Part shown: piece after piece, positions 1 to 8,679 of the stretch
Position numbering within the stretch: the stretch's first letter is position 1
Layout of the letters: every line of letters starts with the position of its first letter
Source: Methylobacter sp.
Lineage (GTDB): Bacteria > Pseudomonadota > Gammaproteobacteria > Methylococcales > Methylomonadaceae
Reading direction: 5' to 3'
Assembly (NCBI GenBank): GCA_004299305.1
Contig: SCPZ01000070.1
Location: 39,537-103,536, forward strand
DNA length: 64,000 nucleotides
Notes under the pieces: model-generated
Databases searched by the model: none
What the model was told of the DNA's origin: nothing
Seen by the model: only the letters and a program-made list of their open reading frames with translations
Program-made: the position numbers and the translations under genes

Positions 1-82
1 CATTATCCAGGGCGGCGGTTAAAGACTGCCCGTCCTGCAAAACACGGGACAATACTTTGGCCGCGACTAGTCGTGTATTCAA
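1..82 (-). CDS. rsmB: 16S rRNA (cytosine-5) methyltransferase RsmB, N-terminal fragment
   Basis: Only the first 27 codons lie in the window; the gene runs off the left edge. The translation after a TTG start (NTRLVAAKVLSRVLQDGQ) matches the start of the NusB-like RNA-binding domain of RsmB/Sun, which methylates C967 of 16S rRNA. A TGA lies in frame just upstream, so TTG at 82 is the only plausible start. It overlaps the fmt stop codon by a few bases. rsmB directly downstream of def-fmt is the usual gammaproteobacterial order, which supports the call more than the short sequence does. Confidence 0.8.
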   Translation of the reverse strand, partial: MNTRLVAAKVLSRVLQDGQSLTAALDN

Positions 83-1002
83 CCGAGTTTCACCCCGTCA
101 GCATTGTGGGCGCTCAAAAAAGCCTGAACCGGCATACGTTTTCCGCCCGGCAGCTGCACTTCCAGTAACCTTAAAAAACCTTTGCCGGTCGCCACATCAA
201 GGTGTTTATCGGCACAACGCACGACGCCGGGTTCCAGGGAGGCCTCATCATCAACAGGCACGGCCTGCCAGATGCGCAACACGTTATCCTGATAAAGCGT
301 TTGGGCGACCGGCCATGCATTTAAGCCCCTGACTTTTCTGGCAATATCCGCCGCCGTTTGCGTCCAGTCGATAACCGCTTCGCTTTTTTCCAGTTTTTCG
401 GCGTATGTCACCAGCGCCTCATCCTGCGCTTCGGGATGAACGCTTCCGGCCTCAATTTGCGCGAGCACTTTGGCTAAGCCTATTGCGCCCAACACGGACA
501 ATTTGTCATGTAAATCACCGGCTGTATCGGTATCCGCAATCGCGCATTCTTCCTTGTGCAACATGTCACCGGCATCCAGTTTGCGCACTATCTGCATAAT
601 GGTCACGCCGGTTTTTTGATCGGCGGCCATCAATGCCCGTTGAATAGGGGCTGCTCCGCGCCAGCGCGGCAGCAATGAGGCATGTACATTGATACAGCCC
701 AGTTTGGGCACATCCAGGACGGCTTGCGTTAAAATCATGCCGTAAGCGACCACCACCATCAAATCGGCATTAAATGCGCTGATCTGCTGCAAGTCCTCAC
801 TGGTTTTCATGGTAAGCGGCTGAAAAACGGGGATGTCGGCAGATAAAGCCAGCTCTTTGACAGGGCTCGGTTGCAACTTACGCCCCCTGCCCGCTGGGCG
901 GTCGGGCTGGGTATAAACAGCGCAAACCTCGTGTTCCGAATCCAGCAACATCTGTAGACAAGGCACAGCAAATTCAGGGGTTCCGGCAAAAATTATCTTC
1001 AT
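79..1002 (-). CDS. fmt: methionyl-tRNA formyltransferase
   Basis: Formylates the amino group of initiator Met-tRNA using 10-formyl-tetrahydrofolate. The N-terminus (MKIIFAGTPEFAVP) is the family signature. The formyltransferase domain fills about residues 1-205, with the folate-binding stretch around INVHASLLPRWRGAAPIQ and the catalytic N/H/D set of the fold. The C-terminal OB-like domain covers about 205-307. The length of about 307 residues is usual. The ATG at 1002 is preferred over an in-frame TTG at 1008 that overlaps the def stop. It is cotranscribed with def (2-nt gap) and rsmB, so formylation and deformylation enzymes share one operon. Confidence 0.97.
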   Translation of the reverse strand: MKIIFAGTPEFAVPCLQMLLDSEHEVCAVYTQPDRPAGRGRKLQPSPVKELALSADIPVFQPLTMKTSEDLQQISAFNADLMVVVAYGMILTQAVLDVPKLGCINVHASLLPRWRGAAPIQRALMAADQKTGVTIMQIVRKLDAGDMLHKEECAIADTDTAGDLHDKLSVLGAIGLAKVLAQIEAGSVHPEAQDEALVTYAEKLEKSEAVIDWTQTAADIARKVRGLNAWPVAQTLYQDNVLRIWQAVPVDDEASLEPGVVRCADKHLDVATGKGFLRLLEVQLPGGKRMPVQAFLSAHNADGVKLG

Positions 1003-1004
1003 GC

Positions 1005-1511
1005 TCAACTCGCTTCCATTTTATGAATTTTTTCCAATTTTTTCCTAATCCGCTGCCGTTTTAACGGTGAAATATAATCGACAAACAGTTTTCCGTTCAG
1101 ATGATCCAATTCATGCTGAATGCACACGGCCAGCAAATCCATGGCGCTTAATTCGAAAGGCTCTCCGGCCCTGTCGAGCGCCTTAACTACGATATGTTCA
1201 GCCCTGGTCACCTTTTCAAAAAAACCAGGCACCGAAAGACAGCCTTCTTCAGATTCTTTAACACCGTCTTTTTCGATAATTTCAGGATTGATTAAACATA
1301 AGGGGGCGTCCTTTTCCTCACTGACATCAATGACGACTATCCGCTGATGCACATTGACCTGCGTAGCCGCCAATCCTACGCCATGCGACTTGTACATGGT
1401 TTCAAGCATATCATCGACCAACTTTTTGACTTTATCATCAACCGTTTTTACGATTTCAGCCTTCTTGCGTAACCGTTCATCCGGAAACTCGAGAATAGAT
1501 AGAATACTCAA
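1005..1511 (-). CDS. def: peptide deformylase
   Basis: Removes the N-formyl group from nascent proteins; an Fe(II)/Zn metallohydrolase. All three signature motifs are present: GVGLAATQ (motif 1), EGCLSVPG (motif 2, metal-binding Cys) and QHELDHLNG (motif 3, HExxH). The frame is open to an ATG at 1583, but the family N-terminus (short residue stretch then ILEFPD-RLR) begins at the TTG at 1511, with GGAGAG a few bases upstream; this gives 168 residues, the usual length. The ATG at 1583 would add 24 unconserved residues. First gene of def-fmt-rsmB. Confidence 0.95.
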   Translation of the reverse strand: MSILSILEFPDERLRKKAEIVKTVDDKVKKLVDDMLETMYKSHGVGLAATQVNVHQRIVVIDVSEEKDAPLCLINPEIIEKDGVKESEEGCLSVPGFFEKVTRAEHIVVKALDRAGEPFELSAMDLLAVCIQHELDHLNGKLFVDYISPLKRQRIRKKLEKIHKMEAS

Positions 1512-1655
1512 CAAACTCTCCACTACAATAATTGAATATTGGGATTCTATATGATTAGGGACAATCTGGAAACTCTCAGTCATTGCCTGTTTGCAGGCTT
1601 AAACGCATCCGGCGCCGCGCTTTAGGGAGGCTTAGTTATTAAATAAGCGGGGCGA

Positions 1656-1690
1656 TACAGATAACATCCCTTCAAAGGATGTTATCTGTA
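1656..1690. repeat. REP-like hairpin repeat, family 1, copy 1
   Basis: Two perfect 14-base arms (TACAGATAACATCC / GGATGTTATCTGTA) around a 7-base centre. It lies between the lipoprotein gene and def, both on the minus strand, where it could stabilise or end the lipoprotein transcript. It is the first of five related hairpins in the window (see 2511, 22615, 29396, 55367). Confidence 0.85.
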
Positions 1691-1700
1691 CCCTTGATGT

Positions 1701-2204
1701 CTACTGCTCTACGCGTATAAGTTGGCTTCTCAGCTCCTGGGGGACGTCATTCAAACTTATGACTTTAAGCGCGTCCGGCGATGCAGCCTTACTGCTAACT
1801 TGGGCTGTTAAGTCTGCACTAAAGGTTTCCGGCAATCTAAACATTGCGCCGGTTGCCGGATCAATAATCAAGAAACCAAGAGGCCCCCAAGAAACCAGAT
1901 TCCCCCAGTACCAAGGACTCAAGCTGGTATCTAAAGTGGCTGTTTTTTCCTGGAAACCGTTCTTTGTAAAATGCAGTGTATAAGTTTCGTCGTCAAAAAA
2001 ACCGGCGCCACCTGCTAAATAGACGGTTGACGGAGTGGTTCCAGTGTGGATTTTTTCACCTTTTTTGTTAGTGACTGTGAAAACGGCTCCTCCGGGAGTG
2101 CTTTTTATCGCAACAGGCCAATCCGATTGGCTGGCGAAGCTTGCGCAACCGGCCATTAACGTAGCGCCTACGGCTAATGCAATTATTCTTTTATGGTTTT
2201 TCAT
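1701..2204 (-). CDS. PEGA-like outer-membrane lipoprotein
   Basis: A 167-residue secreted protein. The signal peptide ends in a lipobox (LMAGC, Cys about 20), so it is probably an outer-membrane or periplasmic lipoprotein. Residues about 30-85 (STPGGAVFTVTNKKGE, TPSTVYL, YTLHFTKNGFQEK) have the cadence of a PEGA-type surface beta-sandwich. A hydrophobic WGPLGFLIIDPATGAMFRL stretch follows, as in small lipoproteins of this kind. No enzyme motif is visible. It is transcribed alone, away from lysM; the hairpin at 1656 may act as its 3' end. Function unknown. Confidence 0.75.
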   Translation of the reverse strand: MKNHKRIIALAVGATLMAGCASFASQSDWPVAIKSTPGGAVFTVTNKKGEKIHTGTTPSTVYLAGGAGFFDDETYTLHFTKNGFQEKTATLDTSLSPWYWGNLVSWGPLGFLIIDPATGAMFRLPETFSADLTAQVSSKAASPDALKVISLNDVPQELRSQLIRVEQ

Positions 2205-2510
2205 GATTTTTATTTAGTAAGTTAGATGATCGTCAGGGGATTGTAACGCACAAGTAATTTAATGCCCAAAGTAGATATATTCATGGCGGAGTGTACGCAT
2301 TTTGCGAGACCGTATTTTAAAAGGTGACTACTCAGCCTACGCTAATGCTGGCTTCTGTCATGTTCATAGCCAGCTTTGAACGCCTATAGCACATTTTTCC
2401 GATCGGGCCGGGGTAACGGGATTGCGCCTCGGGACAAGCGCATATAAATGTCAGCTTGAAAGGACCACTTTCTCTCTAAGGGATGAAAATTAAACTCATA
2501 CAGCGGATTT

Positions 2511-2543
2511 ACAGATAACATCTTTTGAAGGGATGTTATCTGT
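2511..2543. repeat. REP-like hairpin repeat, family 1, copy 2
   Basis: Arms ACAGATAACATC and GATGTTATCTGT, 12 of 12 paired, around a 9-base centre. Same family as the copy at 1656. It lies immediately beside a MITE-A copy. Confidence 0.85.
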
Positions 2544-2552
2544 TCAAGTCTC

Positions 2553-2646
2553 AACACCTATCAGCTTTAATGAGAATTCCCAACACCTCATTCCGGCAGG
2601 GATTGCCGGAATGAGGCGCTATTTAAACAAAGTGATAGGTGGTAAG
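2553..2646. mobile_element. MITE-A (non-autonomous inverted-repeat element), copy 1
   Basis: About 94 bases bounded by AACACCTATCA and TGATAGGTGGTAAG, with an internal near-palindrome (ATTCCGGCAGGGATTGCCGGAAT). The ends and interior match copies at 32492, 43843 and 58697; this copy is inverted relative to those at 32492 and 43843. No coding capacity, so it would need a transposase in trans. Confidence 0.75.
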
Positions 2647-2920
2647 CTGTTCAATCGCCTAAATAACCTTCGCAGCTACTCAAGCTTTTGCTTGGAATCA
2701 CAAAACATGATACTTAAAAACTTCAAAGCAGGCTTTGATCTCCGGCCTTTTAATTATTGGAATCCGAAAATTTAGCGATAGCCCGAGTCATTACCGCCTC
2801 CAAGAGAAAAGTTTTTTAACCCCACAAAATCAATACCTTATTTTTTTCAACTAGACTTCTATCCGAATTCATCTAAACTCTGAATTCAGATAGCATAAAA
2901 AGACTCGACAGGAATCCAAC

Positions 2921-4045
2921 ATGGCTTTTCGAACAATCACCGGATTGATAGCTTCCCTTCTCATCAGCTTAAACGTATGGGCCGCCCGTGATGAAATACA
3001 ACTAAACCCGTCCCACCCCGATCAATATACCGTCGCCCAAGGCGATACCTTATGGGACCTATCCAGTAAATTTTTAATACACCCGTGGCAATGGCCTGAA
3101 TTATGGCCCCATAACTCCCAAATTAATAATCCTCACCTGATTTACCCCGGCGATACGATTTATTTTTCGATGATCAACGGCAAACCGCAACTCAGTCTTT
3201 CCAGAAGTAATCAACCCGCGCCTCAAGCCCAAAACAATTCTAGCTGTGTGCTTCAGGAAGACGACTATAAACGGGGACGCAAAGACTTTGCGGTCTCCGA
3301 AGATGGCAAGGTGCTGCCTTGTATTCGTGAAATCAAGCTACAACAAGCAATCAGGCTGATCCCTACCGACACCATAACAAGTTTCCTGTCCTCGCCCAAA
3401 GTGATGGACGAAAGCGAACTGGACAACGCTTCTTATGTTGTTGACTTTGCCGGTGAACACCTGATAGCAGGCAGTGGCGACCGTATTTATGTGCGTTCGA
3501 TAACCGACTCTGAAAACACGGCATACACAGTTTACCGGACAGGAAAGACCTATGTCAGCCCGGAAAATGGGGAAATTCTGGGCTATGAAGCCCAATATAT
3601 TGCCGATGCTTCATTGCAACAACCCGGCGATCCGGCGACCTTAGTCCTAAGCAAAGCAGCCAGCGAAATCCGCATCGGCGACCGGCTTATGCCCAATATT
3701 GAAGAGGATATCGCCTTACATTACTTCCCCCGTCCGCCTGAGCAAAGTATAAAAGGCAGTATTATCAGCGTACTTGCCGGCGTTTCCCAAATCGGTCGAT
3801 ATAATGTGGTGGTGATAGATAAAGGCACTGACGATGGCCTTTTAACCGGGCACGAACTGAATATCTATCGACGCGGCGATACTGTCAGGGATTCGTATAG
3901 CCAGATTAAAAATGATCAGGTTAATCTTCCCGATGAACTGGCCGGCACGCTGATGGTTTTCCGCCCGTTTAAGCGCATCAGTTACGCCCTGGTCATGAAA
4001 GCGACCCAGACCCTTCACGTTTTAGACATCGTTAAAACCCCCTGA
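2921..4045 (+). CDS. LysM domain peptidoglycan-binding protein
   Basis: A 374-residue exported protein: signal peptide about 1-21 (LIASLLISLNVWAA), then a LysM domain about residues 35-85 (YTVAQGDTLWDLSSKFL ... NPHLIYPGDTIYF), which binds glycan strands of peptidoglycan. The remaining about 290 residues have no recognised catalytic motif. A LysM protein directly before dprA is a conserved gammaproteobacterial neighbourhood (PA0020-like in Pseudomonas). Its stop codon overlaps the likely start region of dprA, suggesting translational coupling. Probably a cell-wall-associated protein; exact role unknown. Confidence 0.88.
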   Translation: MAFRTITGLIASLLISLNVWAARDEIQLNPSHPDQYTVAQGDTLWDLSSKFLIHPWQWPELWPHNSQINNPHLIYPGDTIYFSMINGKPQLSLSRSNQPAPQAQNNSSCVLQEDDYKRGRKDFAVSEDGKVLPCIREIKLQQAIRLIPTDTITSFLSSPKVMDESELDNASYVVDFAGEHLIAGSGDRIYVRSITDSENTAYTVYRTGKTYVSPENGEILGYEAQYIADASLQQPGDPATLVLSKAASEIRIGDRLMPNIEEDIALHYFPRPPEQSIKGSIISVLAGVSQIGRYNVVVIDKGTDDGLLTGHELNIYRRGDTVRDSYSQIKNDQVNLPDELAGTLMVFRPFKRISYALVMKATQTLHVLDIVKTP

Positions 4046-5139
4046 ACATTACCTACGAACAAGACATAAAATACTGGCTTGCGTTATTGCGCACGCCAGG
4101 CGTCGGTTGCAGAACATTTCTCCGCTTACTGGTCAGCCATACCCCGGCACAGTTATTTGCAGAATCATCATCCGCACTTAGCGCCCTGGGCTTAAAAAGC
4201 GACATCGTCAATTCGATCAGGAATCCTGATTGGACGCTTATCGACTATGACCTGAGCTGGCTCAGCCAGGAGAATAACTGTGCAATCACCCTCCACGACG
4301 CACATTATCCTGCGCAATTAAAGGAAATCGCCGATCCGCCGCCGCTTCTGTTTGTACGCGGCAACCCCGAACTGCTATCGCTGCCGCAGATCGCCATCGT
4401 GGGCAGCCGCAATCCTTCGTCTTCCGGCCTGGAAATCGCCTTTAACTTTGCCAAAACCCTGAGCCATTGCGGCTTTGCGATCACCAGCGGTTTGGCGCTA
4501 GGCATAGACGCCGCCAGTCATCAGGGCGCATTAAAAGCCAAAGGTTATACTATTGCGGTAGCCGGAACCGGCCTGGATAGGGTCTATCCCGCTAGGCATA
4601 AAGAGTTGGCCACTGAAATTGTCAATACCGGCGCGATGATTTCGGAGTTTCCGCCCGGCACGACAGCTAAAGCCAACCACTTTCCCAGACGCAACCGTAT
4701 TATCAGCGGTCTTTGCCAGGGCTTGTTAGTGGTTGAAGCCGCCAAACAAAGCGGCTCGCTGATTACTGCGCGCATGGCGCTCGAACAAAACCGTGAAGTT
4801 TTTGCCATCCCCGGCTCTATTCATAACCCGCTGGCCCGAGGTTGCAACGCGCTAATCCGTGAAGGGGCAAAACTTGTCGAAACCACACAAGATATTCTTG
4901 AGGAACTAAATCAATATAATCAACAAGATGAATATTTCACCCCACTACCAATGCAATCAACACTTGACCTGGAGCAACAAACATTATTGAATCTTGTCAT
5001 GTTTAGCCCAACTTCTATCGATACTCTGGTTGAAAATGCCAACGAATCCGTCGAAGTTATTTCGTCAATGTTACTGATTTTGGAACTGCAAGGTTACATA
5101 GAAGCAACCCCCGGCGGTTGCTATACTCGGATCAAATAA
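4042..5139 (+). CDS. dprA: DNA-processing protein DprA (Smf)
   Basis: Loads RecA on incoming single-stranded DNA during natural transformation. The extended Rossmann fold is clear: IAIVGSRNPSSSG, FAITSGLALGIDAASHQGAL, TIAVAGTGLDRVYPARH, ISEFPPG, FPRRNRIISGL and the GSLITARMALEQNREVFAIPG stretch read in parts. A C-terminal winged-helix (DML1-like) domain follows from about residue 300. The start is odd: no ATG or GTG exists in frame. TTG at 4087 would cut off the conserved YWLALLRTPGVG helix, whereas CTG at 4042 or ATT at 4048 keeps it; the frame opens only at 4036. Coordinates use 4042. Confidence 0.9.
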   Translation: MNITYEQDIKYWLALLRTPGVGCRTFLRLLVSHTPAQLFAESSSALSALGLKSDIVNSIRNPDWTLIDYDLSWLSQENNCAITLHDAHYPAQLKEIADPPPLLFVRGNPELLSLPQIAIVGSRNPSSSGLEIAFNFAKTLSHCGFAITSGLALGIDAASHQGALKAKGYTIAVAGTGLDRVYPARHKELATEIVNTGAMISEFPPGTTAKANHFPRRNRIISGLCQGLLVVEAAKQSGSLITARMALEQNREVFAIPGSIHNPLARGCNALIREGAKLVETTQDILEELNQYNQQDEYFTPLPMQSTLDLEQQTLLNLVMFSPTSIDTLVENANESVEVISSMLLILELQGYIEATPGGCYTRIK

Positions 5140-5153
5140 ACAACTAAAAGTCT

Positions 5154-5621
5154 ATGAAAGAAAATATTTTTGATGTCCTGATGTACTTATTCGAAAACTA
5201 TATGGAAGATGAAATTGAAATACTTCCAGATAGCGATGTCGTCAGGACTGAATTGCTGGAAGCCGGCTTTGAACAAATCGAAGTCAATAAAGCTTTCGAC
5301 TGGCTCGAGTCGCTTAGCCTGCAACGGGCAATAAAAGCATCTGTATCGCCTGCATTCCGCATTTTTTGCAGCCAAGAGATAGCCAGACTGGATCTTGAAT
5401 GCCGCAATTTACTTATGTTTCTTGAACATAGCGGCATCTTAAGCTCAGCCAACCGGGAAATTGTCATCGACCGGGCCATGGCGCTGGAAAATGAAGAGAT
5501 ATCGATGGAAAAACTAAAATGGATAGTATTAATGGTATTGCTAAGCCAACCTAATGAAGAAATCGCTTTCTCCAGGATGGAAGATATTGTTTATGACCTT
5601 ATTCCAACGTATTTGCACTAA
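5154..5621 (+). CDS. smg: Smg family protein (DUF494)
   Basis: A 155-residue acidic, helical protein of the Smg family, whose N-terminus (MKENIFDVLMYLFENYM) is the family signature. It contains no catalytic motif and its molecular role is not established. It sits between dprA and topA, as in Escherichia coli and relatives; the conserved order is the strongest evidence. Fourteen bases separate it from dprA, so the lysM-dprA-smg run is probably one transcript that ends at the hairpin after 5636. Confidence 0.93.
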   Translation: MKENIFDVLMYLFENYMEDEIEILPDSDVVRTELLEAGFEQIEVNKAFDWLESLSLQRAIKASVSPAFRIFCSQEIARLDLECRNLLMFLEHSGILSSANREIVIDRAMALENEEISMEKLKWIVLMVLLSQPNEEIAFSRMEDIVYDLIPTYLH

Positions 5622-5635
5622 GGTAAAAGATTCAA

Positions 5636-5690
5636 GGTGAAAGGTTCAAGGTTAAAAACTACGCACCTTGAACCTTTCACCTTTTTACCT
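5636..5690 (+). terminator. hairpin with T-run after smg
   Basis: Perfect 16-base arms GGTGAAAGGTTCAAGG (5636-5651) and CCTTGAACCTTTCACC (5666-5681) are followed by TTTTT, the form of an intrinsic terminator. The right side continues as direct repeats of TTTACCTTTCACC up to 5712, so this is also a small simple-sequence expansion. A related CACCTTT tract occurs at 58984. Confidence 0.65.
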
Positions 5691-5722
5691 TTCACCTTTT
5701 TACCTTTCACCTTGAACCTCAA

Positions 5723-8050
5723 ATGAGCAAAAATCTCGTCATTGTAGAATCGCCTGCAAAAGCCAAAACCATAGAAAAATATTTAGGCAAGGACTTTCAG
5801 GTTCTCGCCTCTTATGGACACGTGCGCGACCTGATCCCCAAAGAAGGCGCAGTCGACCCGAACAACGATTTTGCGATGAAATATGAAGTCATCGAGCGCA
5901 ACCAAAAACACGTGCAAGCTATCGCCAAAGCCCTTAAAGCCGCAGACACTTTGTATCTGGCGACTGACCCTGATAGAGAAGGGGAAGCCATTTCCTGGCA
6001 TTTGCTTGAGCTGCTGAAAGAAAAAAAACTGCTCAAAGACAAGCCAGTGCATCGGGTGGTATTCCATGAAATCACCAAAAAAGCCGTCACCGAAGCCATA
6101 GCCAACCCAGAGGAAGTTGCCATTAATTTGGTCAACGCCCAGCAGGCGCGCCGTGCGTTGGATTATCTGGTCGGCTTTAACCTGTCGCCGTTGCTATGGA
6201 AAAAAATTCGCCGTGGCTTGTCGGCAGGCCGCGTACAAAGCCCTGCCCTGCGCATGATCGTCGAGCGCGAACTGGAAATTGAGGCCTTTAAATCTCGCGA
6301 ATACTGGACTATCGATGCCGCATTGACCGCCCAGGATCAAGTCTTTAAAGCCAAACTGACCCAGTTTGACGGCGAAAAAGTCACGCAATTTAGCATCACT
6401 AATGAAGAGCTGGCCGAGAAAACCAAGCAAACCTTGCTGGATGCCGCCGACGGCCAATTAATGGTCGCCAAGCTGGAAAAGAAACAGCAAAAGCGCAACC
6501 CTGCCCCGCCGTTCATCACCTCAACGCTGCAACAGGAAGCCTCGCGCAAATTAGGATTCACTACCAAACGCACCATGATAGTTGCCCAGCAACTTTATGA
6601 AGGCATCGACATTGGCGGCGAAACCGCCGGTTTGATTACCTACATGCGTACCGACTCGGTTAACCTGTCGGTTGACGCTGTCGAGGAAATCCGCGCACTG
6701 ATCGCCGAAAACTACGGCGCTGAAAATGTGCCCAAAGAACCCAGACTGTTTAAAACCAAGTCGAAAAATGCTCAGGAAGCGCACGAAGCGATACGCCCAA
6801 CCTATCCCCGACACTTGCCGAGCCAATTAAAAGAGCACTTGAGCATCGAGCAGTTCAAGCTCTACGAACTGATCTGGAAGCGCACCATCGCCTGCCAGAT
6901 GATTCATGCCACGCTGAATGTGGTGGGCGTCGATTTGACTTGCGGTGACGGCAAGCACGTATTTCGGGCGACCGGTTCCACGATAGCTTCGCCCGGATTT
7001 ATGACCGTCTATCTGGAAGGAAAAGACGACAGCAACGAGAGCGACGACAAGGAAAGCTTCCTGCCGCCGATGGAGGAAGGCCGCCCCGTCCAGCTTAACG
7101 ATATTAATGCCGGGCAACATTTCACCGAGCCGCCGCCGCGCTACGGCGAAGCCAGCTTGGTGAAATCCCTGGAAGAACACGGTATCGGCAGGCCATCAAC
7201 TTATGCGTCGATTATTTCGACCTTGCAAAACCGTGAATATGTCACTCTGGACAGCAAACGCTTCTACCCGACCGATGTCGGTAGAATCGTTAACAAATTC
7301 CTGACCGAACATTTCACCAAATACGTCGATTACGATTTTACCGCCAATCTGGAAGATGAACTGGATGCGGTGTCGCGAGGGGAAAAAGACTGGGTTCCAT
7401 TGATGCACGACTTCTGGAAACCTTTCACCACACTGATTCACGAAAAAGAAGAAAGCGTCCAGCGCAAAGATGTCACCCAGGAAGCCATTGACGAAAAATG
7501 CCCCGATTGCGGCAGTCCGCTGTCCATCCGTTTGGGGCGTAATGGCCGGTTTATCGGCTGCACCAACTATCCCGAGTGCTCCTATACCCGAAACCTGAAC
7601 GATGATGCGAGCGCCAGCGACGAACCTGAAGTCGTTGAAGGCAGAACCTGCCCTAAATGCGAATCGCCTTTAGTAATCAAAACCGGGCGCTACGGCAAAT
7701 TTATCGGTTGCAGCGGTTACCCCAAATGCAAGCACATCGAGCCCTTGGAAAAACCGATGGACACCGGCGTCGAGTGTCCGCAATGCAAAAAAGGCAACAT
7801 CCTCAAACGCAAATCGCGGAACAGCAAGATATTTTATTCCTGCTCGGAATACCCTAAATGCGATTACGCATTATGGAACGCGCCGATAAAAGAAAGCTGC
7901 CCGGAATGCGCATGGCCTATTTTGACTGTCAAAGAGACCAAACGGCGCGGCGTGGAAAAGGTCTGTCCACAAAAAGACTGTAAATACGCAACGCCGTATG
8001 AAGGCGATCCTGCGGATGTGCAGGGCCCTAAAGAGCCTGGAACTTTGTAG
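5723..8050 (+). CDS. topA: DNA topoisomerase I (type IA)
   Basis: Relaxes negative supercoils by transient single-strand cleavage. The Toprim domain is at about 1-150 (LVIVESPAKAKTIEKYLG; TDPDREGEAISWH with the acidic metal ligands). The active-site Tyr is about residue 307 in GLITYMRTDSVN. Three or more C-terminal zinc ribbons (CPDCGSPL..CTNYPECSY; CPKCESPL..CSGYPKCKH; CPQCKKGN..CSEYPKCDY) and a further Cys-rich unit follow, as in gammaproteobacterial TopA. Length of 775 residues is normal for the class. There is no clear ribosome-binding site before the ATG, because the leader is built of the simple repeats ending at 5720. Confidence 0.98.
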   Translation: MSKNLVIVESPAKAKTIEKYLGKDFQVLASYGHVRDLIPKEGAVDPNNDFAMKYEVIERNQKHVQAIAKALKAADTLYLATDPDREGEAISWHLLELLKEKKLLKDKPVHRVVFHEITKKAVTEAIANPEEVAINLVNAQQARRALDYLVGFNLSPLLWKKIRRGLSAGRVQSPALRMIVERELEIEAFKSREYWTIDAALTAQDQVFKAKLTQFDGEKVTQFSITNEELAEKTKQTLLDAADGQLMVAKLEKKQQKRNPAPPFITSTLQQEASRKLGFTTKRTMIVAQQLYEGIDIGGETAGLITYMRTDSVNLSVDAVEEIRALIAENYGAENVPKEPRLFKTKSKNAQEAHEAIRPTYPRHLPSQLKEHLSIEQFKLYELIWKRTIACQMIHATLNVVGVDLTCGDGKHVFRATGSTIASPGFMTVYLEGKDDSNESDDKESFLPPMEEGRPVQLNDINAGQHFTEPPPRYGEASLVKSLEEHGIGRPSTYASIISTLQNREYVTLDSKRFYPTDVGRIVNKFLTEHFTKYVDYDFTANLEDELDAVSRGEKDWVPLMHDFWKPFTTLIHEKEESVQRKDVTQEAIDEKCPDCGSPLSIRLGRNGRFIGCTNYPECSYTRNLNDDASASDEPEVVEGRTCPKCESPLVIKTGRYGKFIGCSGYPKCKHIEPLEKPMDTGVECPQCKKGNILKRKSRNSKIFYSCSEYPKCDYALWNAPIKESCPECAWPILTVKETKRRGVEKVCPQKDCKYATPYEGDPADVQGPKEPGTL

Positions 8051-8265
8051 GAAAAAGGCGACTCGCTTCCAATCTCCAGGCCGTGAACTAACTCAACCAC
8101 ACCGCCGTCATTCCGGCGGGGATTTGCTACGCGCTCTGACGGGTCACCTCAGGCTATCCTGCCTGATGCCCTTTGGGTTAATGCAAATCCGTTCCAGACG
8201 GATTTGTGCCGGAATCCATAGCATAAGGATGTGAAAAAACAGATCAACTCTGGTCAACTGGTCGC

Positions 8266-8679
8266 ATGAATACACAACAAGACATTCGCTGGAAACAGCG
8301 TTTCGATAATCTGCAATCGGCTTATCAACGGCTACAACACGCCGTACAAGCCAACGCGCAAACTCCCAACAATGACCTGATCCAAATGGCGCTGATCAAG
8401 GCGTTTGAAATGACGTTTGAACTGTCATGGAAAACCATGAAGGACTACCTCAAGTACAACGGCATCGACGCAAAACTGCCGCGAGAAGCCATCAAACAGG
8501 CTTTTGCCAATGACATCATCATTGATGGCCAACTGTGGATAGACATGCTCGAAGATCGCAACCTGATGGCTCATACCTACGATGAAGCCCGCGCACTCAA
8601 GGCGGTGAGTCACATTTGTCAGCGTTATATGGAAGGACTGGAACAGCTTCATCAATACCTGCTAGCAAGGCTGGCCTGA
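8266..8679 (+). CDS. HepT-like / HI0074 family protein (HEPN toxin or NTase partner)
   Basis: A 137-residue all-helical protein of the HI0074 (nucleotidyltransferase substrate-binding) family, closely related to HepT. It carries the HEPN RNase-type motif R-x4-H-x-Y as R98-NLMA-H103-T-Y105. In HepT/MntA pairs this protein is an RNase toxin whose Tyr is adenylylated by the partner. It overlaps the next gene in a TGATG junction, so the two are co-translated. In the HI0074 branch toxicity has not always been shown, so calling it a toxin is inference. The pair interrupts the topA-tsaC neighbourhood. Confidence 0.85.
   Translation: MNTQQDIRWKQRFDNLQSAYQRLQHAVQANAQTPNNDLIQMALIKAFEMTFELSWKTMKDYLKYNGIDAKLPREAIKQAFANDIIIDGQLWIDMLEDRNLMAHTYDEARALKAVSHICQRYMEGLEQLHQYLLARLA

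Larger units (their letters stand above)
2205..2920. other. 716-base intergenic region with two repeats
   Basis: Divergent region between the lipoprotein gene (minus) and lysM (plus). It carries a family-1 hairpin at 2511-2543 and a MITE-A copy at 2553-2646, directly adjacent to each other. I find no convincing gene; the short frame crossing 2533-2775 is formed by the repeats. The lysM promoter must lie in the last 100 bases; an AGGAATCC ribosome-binding stretch sits just before the ATG at 2921. Confidence 0.7.

Noticed and set aside
2533..2775. 80-codon plus-strand frame
   Set aside because: Its first half is family-1 and MITE-A sequence and the remainder has no ribosome-binding site or recognisable protein character.
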